A stretch of 64,000 nucleotides of DNA from Ignavibacterium sp. (GTDB lineage: Bacteria > Bacteroidota > Ignavibacteria > Ignavibacteriales > Ignavibacteriaceae), in the NCBI RefSeq assembly GCF_025998815.1, contig NZ_AP026678.1:3472001-3536000 (forward strand), written 5' to 3'. Below are positions 15,100 to 24,722 of this stretch, piece by piece. Positions within the stretch are counted from its first letter, which is position 1. Every line of letters starts with the position of its first letter. Made by a program: the position numbers and the translations under genes. A model generated the notes under the pieces. The model made no database searches. It was given only the letters and a program-made list of their open reading frames with translations, and was not told where the DNA came from.

Positions 15100-16539
15100 A
15101 TGGATGCATCTGTTAAAAATAAAATTAAATCTATTGTTGGGCAGGATAATTATTTTGATTCTTTTGAGGATCGTTTAGTTTATTCTTATGATGGAACCCC
15201 TGTAATTCAGCAGATGCCTGAAGCGGTTGTTTTTCCGCAAGATGAAGAACAGATATCTAAAATTATTGATCTGGCAAATAATACTAAGTTTAATGTTGTG
15301 CCAAGAGGTGCTGGAACCGGGCTAAGCGGTGGTTCTGTCCCAACTGAGAATTCTGTTGTAATTGTAATGACAAAATGGAATAAAATTCTGGAGATTGATG
15401 AGAAAAATTTAACTGCTACAGTTCAACCGGGAGTTGTAACCGGTATTCTTCAGAAAGAAGTTGAAAAGCTTGGATTGTTTTATCCTCCAGATCCTGGAAG
15501 TCTTAATGTTTGTACTATCGGTGGAAATGTTGCTAACAATGCTGGTGGATTGCGTGGATTGAAATATGGTGTAACAAAAAATTATGTACTTGGCGTCGAA
15601 ATGATTCTGCCAGACGGGAAATTTCTGAGAACTGGTGGGAAAAATATGAAAGATGTTGCCGGCTATAATCTAAGGGATTTTATTGTTGGAAGTGAAGGTA
15701 CATTAGGAATAATAACTAAAGTTTTATTGAAGTTAATTCCTAAGCCAACCAAGTCAATAACTATTTTAGCATTCTTTGAAAAATTAACAGATAGTGCACA
15801 AGCAGTATCTGATATAATTGCGGCTAAAATCACCCCTGCAATGATGGAGTTTCTTGATAACACTACAATTAATTGCGTTGAAGATTATACTAAAATTGGT
15901 TTGCCAAGAAATGTAGATGCGTTATTACTTATTGAAGTTGATGGTCGTGGTAGTGAAGTTAAAGATGATGCTGAAACGGTTAAGTTTATACTGAAAAAGA
16001 ATAAAGCTTTGGCTGTTCGTGAAGCATTTGATGAAGCACAGGCAAATATATTGAAAACTGCCCGGCGAAGTGCCTTCAGTGCTTTGGCAAGAAGAATGCC
16101 TACAACTATTCTTGAAGATGCAACTGTACCAAGAAGTGAATTACCTGTAATGATTGAGAAGATTGTAAAAGCATCAAAAATGTTTGATGTGATGATTGGT
16201 AACTTTGGTCACGCTGGAGATGGGAATCTTCATCCAACAGCTTTAACAGATGAAAGAGAGCAGAAAGAACTTGATAAAGCTCATCGTGCTTTTGATTATA
16301 TTTTCGATGAAGCTGTTAAACTTGGCGGAACTATTACCGGTGAGCATGGAACTGGTTTGGCAAAAAAACAATTTCTTGAAAAGGTAACCGGACCAGTCGG
16401 ATTAGATATGATGATGAGAATTAAAAAAGCCATTGATGTAAATAACATTCTTAACCCGGGTAAAATATTTGCTCTCTCACCGAAATGCGAAGGAGCGCTT
16501 CCTAAAAAAAGAGAACACATAAAGAATTTTAATGAGTAA
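15100..16539 (+). CDS. glcD: FAD-linked glycolate/lactate oxidase subunit GlcD
   Basis: A 479-residue protein with a PCMH-type FAD domain followed by the FAD-oxidase C-terminal domain. Flavin-binding motifs are PRGAGTGLSGG, PPDPGSLNVCTIGGNVANNAGG and GSEGTLGIIT; the C-terminal half has GHAGDGNLHP and GEHGTGLAKK, which hold the metal- and substrate-binding residues. The family oxidises 2-hydroxy acids such as glycolate or D-lactate and passes electrons through the partner Fe-S protein to the quinone pool. The next gene encodes that partner and overlaps by eight bases. Substrate choice (glycolate, D-lactate or other) is not decidable here. No GlcE gene is seen. Confidence 0.9.
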   Translation: MDASVKNKIKSIVGQDNYFDSFEDRLVYSYDGTPVIQQMPEAVVFPQDEEQISKIIDLANNTKFNVVPRGAGTGLSGGSVPTENSVVIVMTKWNKILEIDEKNLTATVQPGVVTGILQKEVEKLGLFYPPDPGSLNVCTIGGNVANNAGGLRGLKYGVTKNYVLGVEMILPDGKFLRTGGKNMKDVAGYNLRDFIVGSEGTLGIITKVLLKLIPKPTKSITILAFFEKLTDSAQAVSDIIAAKITPAMMEFLDNTTINCVEDYTKIGLPRNVDALLLIEVDGRGSEVKDDAETVKFILKKNKALAVREAFDEAQANILKTARRSAFSALARRMPTTILEDATVPRSELPVMIEKIVKASKMFDVMIGNFGHAGDGNLHPTALTDEREQKELDKAHRAFDYIFDEAVKLGGTITGEHGTGLAKKQFLEKVTGPVGLDMMMRIKKAIDVNNILNPGKIFALSPKCEGALPKKREHIKNFNE

Positions 16540-17857
16540 TCTCCAACAAAATTCAGAATTATTAAAAGTCTTACCAAGCGATGACATACTCCAACAGTGT
16601 ATTCATTGTGGAATGTGTCTGGCAACTTGCCCAACTTATGATTTGACAAAACTTGAGAGATCTTCTCCACGAGGAAGAATCAGGATGATAAGATCGGTAG
16701 CTCGTGGTGAAATGGAATTAAGTTCTTTGTTTGCCGAAGAAATGAATTTTTGTCTGGATTGCCAGGCGTGCGAAACTGCCTGTCCGGCCGGAGTTAAGTA
16801 TGGAAGAATGGTTGAAGCAGCTCGTGTTTTAGTTGATGAAAGTGGATATACACCAAAAGTTCAGCTATTTCTTAAAAGATTAGCTTTGAGAAAAATTGTT
16901 GCCTCCAGATTCTGGTTAAAATTTTTTTCACGGTTACTTTGGTTTTATCAAAAATCAGGAATACAAAAACTTGTAAGGGCAACAGGAATTCTCAAACTAT
17001 TTTCTAAAAATCTTCCTGAGATTGAAAAGCTTTCTCCTCCAATTGCAAGTCACTTTTCAGATTCGAGAATCAAAGAGATTGAGTTACCAGCAGGAGAAAT
17101 CAAATACAAAACAGCATTTCACTTTGGTTGTTTGATGAATACGATGTTCGCTGATATTAACATTGATACTATAGATGTTCTAAAAGAGGTTGGTTGTAAA
17201 ATTATTACACCAAAAGATCAGGTTTGCTGTGGTTCATTGATGGCACATAACGGTGATATGGAATTTGCCTTAAAGTTAGCAAGAAAAAATATCGATGCTT
17301 TTGATAAACATGATTATGATTATTTGATTTCCAATTCTGCCGGTTGTGGTGCTTTTATGAAAGACTATTCACATCTTTTAGAAAATGATCCTGATTACTC
17401 CGAAAAAGCTAAACGATTTTCTTCAAAAGTAAAGGATGTGATGGAATTCTTTGCTGAACAAAAGCCATTAAATGGTATTTCGATTTCAAATCCAAAACTT
17501 AATCTTAAATCTGAACAAGAACTTATAACATATCACGACGCTTGTCATTTAGCTCACGCTCAAAAAGTTTCTTTACAACCAAGAGAAGTAATCAAATCAT
17601 TGCCGGGAATAAAATATACCGAGCTTGAAGAAGCTTCTTGGTGTTGTGGTAGTGCCGGCATTTATAATGTTGTGCGATATGAAGATGCTTTGATTCAGTT
17701 GCAAAGAAAAATGAAGAATATCAGAAACACAGGCGCAAAAATTGTTTTAACAGGAAATCCCGGTTGTATGGGTCAGATAAAATACGGTGCAGAAAAATTT
17801 AATGTTGATGTTGAAGTTCTTCATCCGGTTACACTGATAAAAAAACTTCTTTCGTGA
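16532..17857 (+). CDS. glcF: Glycolate oxidase iron-sulfur subunit GlcF
   Basis: 441 residues. There are two N-terminal 4Fe-4S ferredoxin motifs, CIHCGMCLATCP and CLDCQACETACP, then two CCG (cysteine-rich) domains ending in VCCGS and SWCCGSAG, as in GlcF, LutA and HdrB-type proteins. It passes electrons from the GlcD flavin to membrane quinone carriers. Length and order match GlcF. The start lies eight bases inside glcD, so the two are co-translated. The downstream gap (17858-17919) shows no strong terminator. Confidence 0.9.
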   Translation: MSNLQQNSELLKVLPSDDILQQCIHCGMCLATCPTYDLTKLERSSPRGRIRMIRSVARGEMELSSLFAEEMNFCLDCQACETACPAGVKYGRMVEAARVLVDESGYTPKVQLFLKRLALRKIVASRFWLKFFSRLLWFYQKSGIQKLVRATGILKLFSKNLPEIEKLSPPIASHFSDSRIKEIELPAGEIKYKTAFHFGCLMNTMFADINIDTIDVLKEVGCKIITPKDQVCCGSLMAHNGDMEFALKLARKNIDAFDKHDYDYLISNSAGCGAFMKDYSHLLENDPDYSEKAKRFSSKVKDVMEFFAEQKPLNGISISNPKLNLKSEQELITYHDACHLAHAQKVSLQPREVIKSLPGIKYTELEEASWCCGSAGIYNVVRYEDALIQLQRKMKNIRNTGAKIVLTGNPGCMGQIKYGAEKFNVDVEVLHPVTLIKKLLS

Positions 17858-17919
17858 AAAAATTTCTATTCAAATTTCTTACGAATTATTTCATCCGATA
17901 TAAAATCAAATCGCAAACA

Positions 17920-19182
17920 TTATATAATTTTCTCATCCCACAACAGATGGTCAAATGTTTCGCGACTTCGGGCAACTAAAACTTTATCTGCGTCAACTAA
18001 AATTTCTGCTGGTCTTCTTCTTGCATTATAATTTGAAGCCATAGTCATTCCATAAGCTCCGGCAGACATAATTGCAAGAAATTCTCCTGATAGAGTTTTC
18101 GTTATTTTTCTATCGCGAGCAAAATAATCTCCGGTTTCACAAACGGGACCAACTATATCAGCAACTATTTCAGTTCTGCTTTCATTTTTAACTATAGGTT
18201 GAATATGATGATATGCCTGATAAATTGTTGGTCTTAGTAAATCATTCATTGCTGCATCAACAATGATGAAATTTTTATTACCGTTTTGTTTATTGTAAAG
18301 AACTTCGGTGAGTAAAACTCCGCCGTTAGCAGTTAAAAATCTTCCTGGTTCAAAAAGAATTTTGCAATCAAGTTTTTTAAATAATGGAACTATTCTTTCA
18401 GAGAATTCTTCAATTGTAAAAGAGCTTTCATCATTATACTGAACTCCAATTCCACCGCCAACATCAAAGTGGCTGAGCTTCAGACCTTCACCACTTAGCG
18501 TAAAATATAATTCACTCATTCTCTGAATTGCTTCAACAAAAGGTTCAATGGTTGTTATTTGTGAGCCGATATGCATATCAATTCCTGTGAATTGAATATG
18601 CTTAAAATCATTTCTTCTCCGATATATCGAAAGAGCTGTTGTTGTGTCTATTCCAAATTTATTTTTTGATAATCCTGTTGAGATGTACGGATGCGTTTTA
18701 GCATCAACATCTGGATTTACCCGCAAAGCAACAGGTGCTACAAGATTCTTTTCAGAAGCAATTTTGTTTATCAGTTCTACTTCTTCTTCAGATTCTGCTT
18801 TTATCATCAGAACTTTTTTCTCTAATCCCAACCGAATTTCATCCTTTGTTTTTCCAACACCTGTTAAAATTATTTTTGAAGGCGCAACTCCTGTCTTTAA
18901 TGCTCTGAATAATTCGCCTTCGGAATTCACATCAACTCCACTTCCAAGCCGGACAAAAGTGTTGATAACGCTCAAATTAAAATTTGATTTCATCGCATAA
19001 AAAATCTTATGATCGACTGCAGAGAATGCTTTTTCAAATTTCTGGTATTGATTGATGAAATGATTTTTGCTGTAAACATAGAGAGGTGTTCCGAACTGTT
19101 TAATAATTTCAATTGCTTTTATGTTTTCAATGAATAATTCATTGTTTTTGTATTTGATAAATTCTGTTTCAAAGTAATTCAT
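17920..19182 (-). CDS. lysA: Diaminopimelate decarboxylase
   Basis: I use the ATG at 19182 (MNYFETEF...), about 420 residues, which matches the family; an upstream GTG at 19236 would add 18 residues from a repeat-like stretch. It is a fold-III PLP enzyme: the PLP lysine lies in FYAMKSNFN, with HIGSQI, the phosphate-binding GGGIGVQYN, EPGRFL, and the catalytic cysteine in GPVCETGDYF. It converts meso-diaminopimelate to lysine and so also sets the pool of the peptidoglycan cross-linking amino acid. It is not in an evident lysine operon. Confidence 0.92.
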   Translation of the reverse strand: MNYFETEFIKYKNNELFIENIKAIEIIKQFGTPLYVYSKNHFINQYQKFEKAFSAVDHKIFYAMKSNFNLSVINTFVRLGSGVDVNSEGELFRALKTGVAPSKIILTGVGKTKDEIRLGLEKKVLMIKAESEEEVELINKIASEKNLVAPVALRVNPDVDAKTHPYISTGLSKNKFGIDTTTALSIYRRRNDFKHIQFTGIDMHIGSQITTIEPFVEAIQRMSELYFTLSGEGLKLSHFDVGGGIGVQYNDESSFTIEEFSERIVPLFKKLDCKILFEPGRFLTANGGVLLTEVLYNKQNGNKNFIIVDAAMNDLLRPTIYQAYHHIQPIVKNESRTEIVADIVGPVCETGDYFARDRKITKTLSGEFLAIMSAGAYGMTMASNYNARRRPAEILVDADKVLVARSRETFDHLLWDEKII

Positions 19183-19234
19183 AGTTTTATTTTTTATTAA
19201 AATTAAATCGTTGATAGCAGTCGTGTTTAATAGC

Positions 19235-19262
19235 ACACAGATAAATCAAATTTAATCTGTGT
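19235..19262. repeat. Intergenic hairpin (ACACAGAT / ATCTGTGT)
   Basis: ACACAGAT (19235-19242) and ATCTGTGT (19255-19262) flank an AT-rich loop between the amidase-NamZ gene end and the lysA start. It could end transcription of the minus-strand gene upstream of lysA. It resembles other aatctgtgt...atcagtg fragments in the window, so it may be a decayed dispersed repeat. Confidence 0.45.
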
Positions 19263-19298
19263 TATCAGTGAAAAAATCAAATTCGATATAAGAAATTT

Positions 19299-21101
19299 TT
19301 AATCATACAAATAATATTTTTTTGAAATTCTTTTGAAGTTATCAATGTCTTTATTCAGATAAGGAATAATCTCTTCAACCTTTTGATTTATAATAAACTT
19401 TTCGCGAATCTTGTTTGTGCCGAGAACTTTATCAAACATATCGTTATTGCTTCCTTCTACAATTAAATTTTTTCCATACAATTCATTTACTGCCTGAAGA
19501 AAATAAAACTGAATTGGAATCAGTTCAACGATATCATAATCCAGAATATGAATTTGAATTCCGTTTAACATTTTATCTTTTCCGAAAGCGTAATATGGTT
19601 TATAAGTAATCGGTCGGAAAATTACTCCCGGCAAATTGTATGAGTTCATCTTGTTAGCTAATTCAACAGAATTAATCCACTCAGCGGCAAAAGTCTGGAA
19701 GGGAAGAGTATAACCAATTCCAATTGAAACAACTCCGCGAAGTTCACCGACAATTCCGGAAGCAGCATAATAAAATGCCGAGTAAGGATGCGGAATATGT
19801 GGCGATGTTAAAACCCACGGCAAACCGGTTTCTTCAAAATACATACTTCTGTTCCAACCTTCCATTTTAACAACTGATAATTTGCACTTAGCTTTATTGT
19901 TCAACAAACCTTCTTCATTCAATAGCATAGCTAACTCACCAACTGTTAAACCGTGTATGTATGGAATTGAAAACTGACTGACAAAAGAATAGAAACCATC
20001 CTCAACTAAGTTTCCTTCAACTCTGTTTCCACCAAGAGGATTTGGTCTGTCGAGTATAACAACTTCTTTATCATTCTCGGCTGCTGCTTCCATTACCAAT
20101 CCCATAGTGCTTATGTAAGTATAAGAACGGCTACCAATATCCTGAATATCAAATACCAAGACATCAACATCTTTTAACATTTCAGTTGTTGGTTTTCTTG
20201 TCTTTCCATACAGAGAGTAGACAGGAAGTTTTGTTGTTTCATCAATATAAAAATCAACATATTCACCGGCAGAATAATTTCCTCTGACTCCGTGTTCAGG
20301 TCCGTAAAGAGCGACGAGATTTACTTCCGGAGCTTCAAATAAAATATCAATTGTTGATTTTAGTTTGCTATCCACACCGGTTGGATTTGTAACTAATCCA
20401 ACTCTTTTGCCTTTCAGAATATCAAAATTTTTTTCACGCAAGACTTCAATTCCGGTTTTCACTTTTGCTTTAGTTTTCACAATCATTTTCTTTTCATGAA
20501 CCATTCTTACAATAGTTCCATCTTCAATGTACTTATAAAGATCTTTTCCGGGACAGACAGTTTGATTTGTATAATCTTTATGTCCGCGAATATTCTTATC
20601 AGCTACATTGTATTTATCTTTAAGAAAAGAAATAAGATTTACCAAAGCATTAAGCTGACTTTGATTAATTTTTTGTTCCTCATAATTACCAACAACACAA
20701 ATCAATGCGTGTCCTGTTACATCATAATCTGTATTTGTATCACCCGGATAATTAATTGGTCGTGTTTCATAAATATTTCCTTTGAGGTCAATCATAAAAT
20801 GATAAGGAATATCAATCCATTTCTTTTCTCTTCTGCTCCAGCTCTGAAGATTTCTTAAGTACTGAATCATATCTTTATCTTCAGCGAAAAATTCTCCACC
20901 GTGATGTATTGTTATTTTATCAATTTTATGTTGAGACAAAGTTTGTGTAAGTGGTTGCCAACCCCAGTCTGAGCGCGATATAACTTTCAGGTCAGAGGGA
21001 TAATGTAAATCGGAAATAATAATCATCTCAGAGGTTGTAGCGCACTGAGAGAATAAAAATACAATTAAAAGAATAGCGGGAATTTGTATAAGTTTCGTCA
21101 T
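19299..21101 (-). CDS. Lipoprotein fusing an N-acetylmuramoyl-L-alanine amidase domain to a DUF1343/NamZ domain
   Basis: 600 residues. The N-terminus ends its hydrophobic stretch at FSQC, a lipobox, so the protein is probably membrane-anchored outside the cytoplasm. Residues about 35-195 form an amidase_2/PGRP domain with zinc ligands in TIHHGG and RGHKDYTNQTVCPG. From about 215 to the end is DUF1343, the exo-beta-N-acetylmuramidase (NamZ, GH171) family, with KRVGLVTNPTG, YGPEHGVRG, DIQDIGSRSYTYI and DRPNPLGG. The fusion could strip the stem peptide and then release MurNAc from glycan ends in one protein. It lies seven bases downstream of the PhyH gene on the same strand. Nearby NagZ-like, sugar-kinase and AmpG-like genes fit cell-wall recycling. 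Confidence 0.88.
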   Translation of the reverse strand: MTKLIQIPAILLIVFLFSQCATTSEMIIISDLHYPSDLKVISRSDWGWQPLTQTLSQHKIDKITIHHGGEFFAEDKDMIQYLRNLQSWSRREKKWIDIPYHFMIDLKGNIYETRPINYPGDTNTDYDVTGHALICVVGNYEEQKINQSQLNALVNLISFLKDKYNVADKNIRGHKDYTNQTVCPGKDLYKYIEDGTIVRMVHEKKMIVKTKAKVKTGIEVLREKNFDILKGKRVGLVTNPTGVDSKLKSTIDILFEAPEVNLVALYGPEHGVRGNYSAGEYVDFYIDETTKLPVYSLYGKTRKPTTEMLKDVDVLVFDIQDIGSRSYTYISTMGLVMEAAAENDKEVVILDRPNPLGGNRVEGNLVEDGFYSFVSQFSIPYIHGLTVGELAMLLNEEGLLNNKAKCKLSVVKMEGWNRSMYFEETGLPWVLTSPHIPHPYSAFYYAASGIVGELRGVVSIGIGYTLPFQTFAAEWINSVELANKMNSYNLPGVIFRPITYKPYYAFGKDKMLNGIQIHILDYDIVELIPIQFYFLQAVNELYGKNLIVEGSNNDMFDKVLGTNKIREKFIINQKVEEIIPYLNKDIDNFKRISKKYYLYD

Positions 21102-21108
21102 AGTAACT

Positions 21109-21963
21109 TTAAATTAAAATTGGTGTGTATTTAGTATTGATTATTTCGCCTTCCTGTAGTCCAATGCAGGAGGTATGTGTTTTATTTCTTTCGTCGGATG
21201 AATCAAATGTAACTCCGTCTTTTATATAAATAACAGTCATTGCTTCACGCATCTGATTTGTTTTGTTTTGACCTGCGCCGTGAAAAGTTAAACCAGAGTG
21301 AAATGTTGCATCTCCAGCATTTAGTGGAACAAAAACTTTTTCTTCGTTTTTAAGAAATTCAGGCTGATGAGGATTCTTGAAAATATCCACATACTCTCTA
21401 AGGTTCGGATCATTTGTTTTGGGATAAAAGTAAAGACAACCTTTTTCAACCGGAACATCAACAAGTGCGAGCCACATTGTTGAAGTAAATTGTGGTTCGT
21501 GAATAGGCCAGTAACTACAGTCCTGATGAGCATCGGTAATTCTGCCACCGGGTTCTTTGAATAATGCCTGATCGTGCCAGAGTCTGATATGTTCTGCCTG
21601 CATTAAGTCTCGAACAATTCCTGCAAATCTTTTTGCGAACACAATTTCTTTTACAGCAGGAAAATCCAAACACAAATATCCACATTGAAGGAATGATTGT
21701 TCATACTGTGATTTTTGTTTCAAATCTCTTTCATCTTTTCCTTTTCTTATAAAAACAGCAGCTTCAATAATTCTTCTCAGTTCAGTCAGATAATTTTCTT
21801 CAACAACATTTTCAATTTTTACATAACCATTGTTGTGGTAGAAATTAATTTGCTCTTTGGACAACTCTTTTGGTGTGTTAAGAAATTGTTTTAATGAATC
21901 TGATATTTCAGAATTAAGAATTTCGAAAGCTGATGATTCAGTTAATCCTTCAATTCTAACCAT
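21109..21963 (-). CDS. Phytanoyl-CoA dioxygenase (PhyH) family protein
   Basis: 284 residues with the double-stranded beta-helix of non-haem Fe(II)/2-oxoglutarate oxygenases. The metal triad is visible as HQD (in DAHQDCSYW) and a distal His in FHGAGQN, with a 2-oxoglutarate-binding Arg shortly after (NQMREAMT). Bacterial PhyH proteins hydroxylate varied small molecules, so the substrate is not predictable. It is the first gene of a minus-strand pair with the amidase-NamZ lipoprotein, seven bases apart, which hints at a cell-wall or amino-sugar-related substrate, but that is only context. Confidence 0.83.
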   Translation of the reverse strand: MVRIEGLTESSAFEILNSEISDSLKQFLNTPKELSKEQINFYHNNGYVKIENVVEENYLTELRRIIEAAVFIRKGKDERDLKQKSQYEQSFLQCGYLCLDFPAVKEIVFAKRFAGIVRDLMQAEHIRLWHDQALFKEPGGRITDAHQDCSYWPIHEPQFTSTMWLALVDVPVEKGCLYFYPKTNDPNLREYVDIFKNPHQPEFLKNEEKVFVPLNAGDATFHSGLTFHGAGQNKTNQMREAMTVIYIKDGVTFDSSDERNKTHTSCIGLQEGEIINTKYTPILI

Positions 21964-22186
21964 TGATTATTACCTGTTTATAAAAGAAAATAATTGCACA
22001 ACTAATCTAAATGCATAAAAAACTTTCTTCAAATGAATTTTTACTAAGGAAGAATTAATGTGAAATATTCTATTAAAAAATTTTTTAATAACTAAAATCT
22101 TCTTTTGTATTTTTATAAAAGATAATTCGGAAAATATTATTTGGTTAAATCATCACAGAATTTTTAATAACTTCACACGGGAATCT

Positions 22187-23674
22187 ATGGAACATCACGG
22201 TTTCCTTTCAATACTTCCACCTGTTTTAGCAATTGCACTTGCAATTAAAACTCGTCAGGTTTTTGTTTCACTTTTATTTGGAATTTGGCTGGGCTGGATA
22301 ATTCTCAGCGATGGAAATTTTGTAAATGGCACAACTGCAACAGTTCAGGCACTTGTTGATGTCTTTAAAGATGCAGGAAATACAAGAACCATTATGTTCA
22401 GCAGTTTAGTTGGTGCACTGATAGCTTTTATTCAAAGGTCTGGTGGAGTATCTGGATTTGTTAAATTGATTAATAATTTTCTCGATAAACTTGAACAGAA
22501 GAAAATCGGAAACAGAAGAAAAACAGTCCAACTTATAGCGTGGGCAACAGGAGCTGCAATTTTTGTGGAATCAAGTATTAATGCTTTGACAGTTGGCACA
22601 GTGTTCAGACCAATATTTGATAAACTAAAAATACCAAGAGAAAAACTTGCCTACATTGCTGATTCAATTTCAGCACCTACTTGTATTTTAATTCCGCTGA
22701 ATGCGTGGGGAGCTTATATAATGGGTTTGATTGCTGCTCAAAGTTTTGCAAATCCTCTTGAAGTTTTGGTCAAAGCTTTTCCTCTAAACTTTTATCCAAT
22801 GCTTGCAATGGCGATGGTTTTATTCGTAATAATAAGTCAAAAAGATTTTGGTCCGATGAAGAAAGCAGAGAAGCGAGCAAGAGAAGAAGGTAAAGTATTG
22901 AGAGATGGAGCAATTCCATTAATTTCCGCTGATGTTGTCTCACTCGAGAAAAAAGATAATGTAAAAGAAAAAGCAATCAATATGATTCTTCCTATTTCTG
23001 TGATGGTTGGAATGATGCCTTTGATGTTGCTTTACACCGGTTGGAGTCAGGTTGAAAACATCTCATCATACAAATGGTATGAACAAATATTCTTTGCATT
23101 GGGAAAAGGTTCGGGCTCAACAGCTGTTTTATATTCTGTATTAACCGCAATTATCGTTAGCAGTGTTTTATACATCTCTCAGAAAATTTTTACTTTTTCT
23201 GAAACAATTGATCTTATATTCAAAGGAATAAGTGGTTTGATACCTTTAGCTTTGCTAATGATGTTAGCTTTTGCGATAGGAACAGTTTGTCGGGAACTCG
23301 GAACAGGTATTTACACCGCAGAACTTTCCAAACAATGGTTATCTCCGAATTTTGTTCCCGTAATTGTTTTCATTGTTGCTTGCTTTATTGCTTTTTCGAC
23401 GGGAACTTCATGGGGAACTTTTGCAATTATGATTGCAATCGGAGTTCCAATGGCACAAGCGCTGGATGCAAATCTTTATCTTACAATTGCAGCAGCACTT
23501 GGAGGCGGAGTTTTCGGAGATCATTGTTCACCAATTTCTGATACTACAATTATTTCATCTATGGCTTCTGCAAGTGATCATATAGATCATGTAAAAACTC
23601 AATTGCCTTATGCGTTAACTGCGGGTGCGATTACAGCATTGTTATATTTGATTTTAGGAATAATTATTCATTAA
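22187..23674 (+). CDS. NhaC-family Na+/H+ antiporter
   Basis: 495 residues with about twelve hydrophobic segments. Family hallmarks are the N-terminal PPVLAIALAIKTRQVFVSLL, GWATGAAIF-like VESSIN, and the C-terminal GGGVFGDHCSPISDTTI signature. NhaC-type carriers exchange Na+ for protons or organic acids (malate, lactate) at the inner membrane. It heads a plus-strand run with the sugar kinase, AmpG-like permease and M3 peptidase, with gaps of 26-88 bases. The upstream 223 bases (21964-22186), divergent with the PhyH gene, are AT-rich and show no exact TAnnTTTG element. Confidence 0.87.
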   Translation: MEHHGFLSILPPVLAIALAIKTRQVFVSLLFGIWLGWIILSDGNFVNGTTATVQALVDVFKDAGNTRTIMFSSLVGALIAFIQRSGGVSGFVKLINNFLDKLEQKKIGNRRKTVQLIAWATGAAIFVESSINALTVGTVFRPIFDKLKIPREKLAYIADSISAPTCILIPLNAWGAYIMGLIAAQSFANPLEVLVKAFPLNFYPMLAMAMVLFVIISQKDFGPMKKAEKRAREEGKVLRDGAIPLISADVVSLEKKDNVKEKAINMILPISVMVGMMPLMLLYTGWSQVENISSYKWYEQIFFALGKGSGSTAVLYSVLTAIIVSSVLYISQKIFTFSETIDLIFKGISGLIPLALLMMLAFAIGTVCRELGTGIYTAELSKQWLSPNFVPVIVFIVACFIAFSTGTSWGTFAIMIAIGVPMAQALDANLYLTIAAALGGGVFGDHCSPISDTTIISSMASASDHIDHVKTQLPYALTAGAITALLYLILGIIIH

Positions 23675-23762
23675 ACTGTTTATTATTCTTTCATTAATTC
23701 ATAATGCTTTCTAAAATTTCTATTTTGCATTCGTCTTTTAAAAATATTTTCAGGAAAATTCT

Positions 23763-24680
23763 GTGAAGTACCTAATCGGAATTGATGGAGGCGGAACAAA
23801 AAGTAAATGTGTGATCACAGACTTTGAACTTAAACCACTTTATGAAGTTACAGGTGGTCCGTCCAACTTTTTAATGCTGGGAACAGATAAAGTTGCTGAA
23901 ACAATTCTAAGTCTTGTCATTCAATGTGCAAATCATTTAAACCTCCGGTATGAAGATATTGCCGCAATTGTTTTGGGTACAACGGGCGGAGGCAGAAGAA
24001 ATGATGCCGAAGAACTTGAGACAGCAATAACTCATCTTGCAGCTCATAAAAGAATCCCGTTAAAAAATTTTCGGGTTGAAAGTGATGCAAGAATTGCACT
24101 TGAAGGTGCGTTTAGCGGAAAACCCGGAAGTATTTTAATTGCAGGAACCGGCTCAATAATGTTCGGTAAAGACAAAGCAGGAAATATCCATCGTGTTGGA
24201 GGTTTTGGTAGATTTATTGGTGACGAAGGAAGTGGGTTCAGACTTGGTCAGAAAGGATTATCTCTTGTTGCAAAAGAATTTGACGGAAGAGGAAACAAAA
24301 CTTTTATTTCAGAATTGTTAAAAGAAAAATTTAAGATTGACTCACCGGAAAGTCTTATAACTGAAATCTACCGGAACAATTTTGATATCGCTTCCGTTGC
24401 ACCGTTAGTGATTGAAGCTGCACAAAGAGGAGACAATCCGGCTCAAACAATTATTGAATCAGAAGCTGATGAACTCATTCTTCATATTGATTCTATGCGA
24501 AAAAAACTTAAAGAGAAAAAATTATTTTTAGCATTGGTAGGAAGTTTAATCACAACTGAAAATTATTACTCTTTTCGTTTCAAAGAAAAAGTAGTGCAAA
24601 AGTTTGATGATGTTATAATCAAGGATGCTGAAAATCCACCTGAGATAGGTGCTGCAATAATGGCAAAACAGATTTCGTAA
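23763..24680 (+). CDS. BadF/BadG/NagK-type sugar kinase
   Basis: 305 residues from a GTG start. This is the ASKHA fold of the BadF/BadG/BcrA/N-acetylglucosamine-kinase family: the phosphate-1 motif GIDGGGTKSKC, the phosphate-2 motif LIAGTGSIMFG, and GGFGRFIGDEGSGFRLGQ, which is typical of GlcNAc/MurNAc kinases rather than the Fe-S ATPases. It probably phosphorylates an amino sugar in the cytoplasm. Flanking AmpG-like, NamZ and NagZ genes support GlcNAc or MurNAc (MurK-like) as substrate, but no MurNAc-6-phosphate etherase is visible nearby. Confidence 0.85.
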   Translation: MKYLIGIDGGGTKSKCVITDFELKPLYEVTGGPSNFLMLGTDKVAETILSLVIQCANHLNLRYEDIAAIVLGTTGGGRRNDAEELETAITHLAAHKRIPLKNFRVESDARIALEGAFSGKPGSILIAGTGSIMFGKDKAGNIHRVGGFGRFIGDEGSGFRLGQKGLSLVAKEFDGRGNKTFISELLKEKFKIDSPESLITEIYRNNFDIASVAPLVIEAAQRGDNPAQTIIESEADELILHIDSMRKKLKEKKLFLALVGSLITTENYYSFRFKEKVVQKFDDVIIKDAENPPEIGAAIMAKQIS

Positions 24681-24722
24681 TCAAATCAAAAAATTTTTCA
24701 TCCTCGTTAAAAAGGAGACTGA

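Noticed and set aside
19183-19236. GTG 19236 as lysA start
   Set aside because: It would translate repeat-like intergenic DNA; LysA length and alignment fit ATG 19182.
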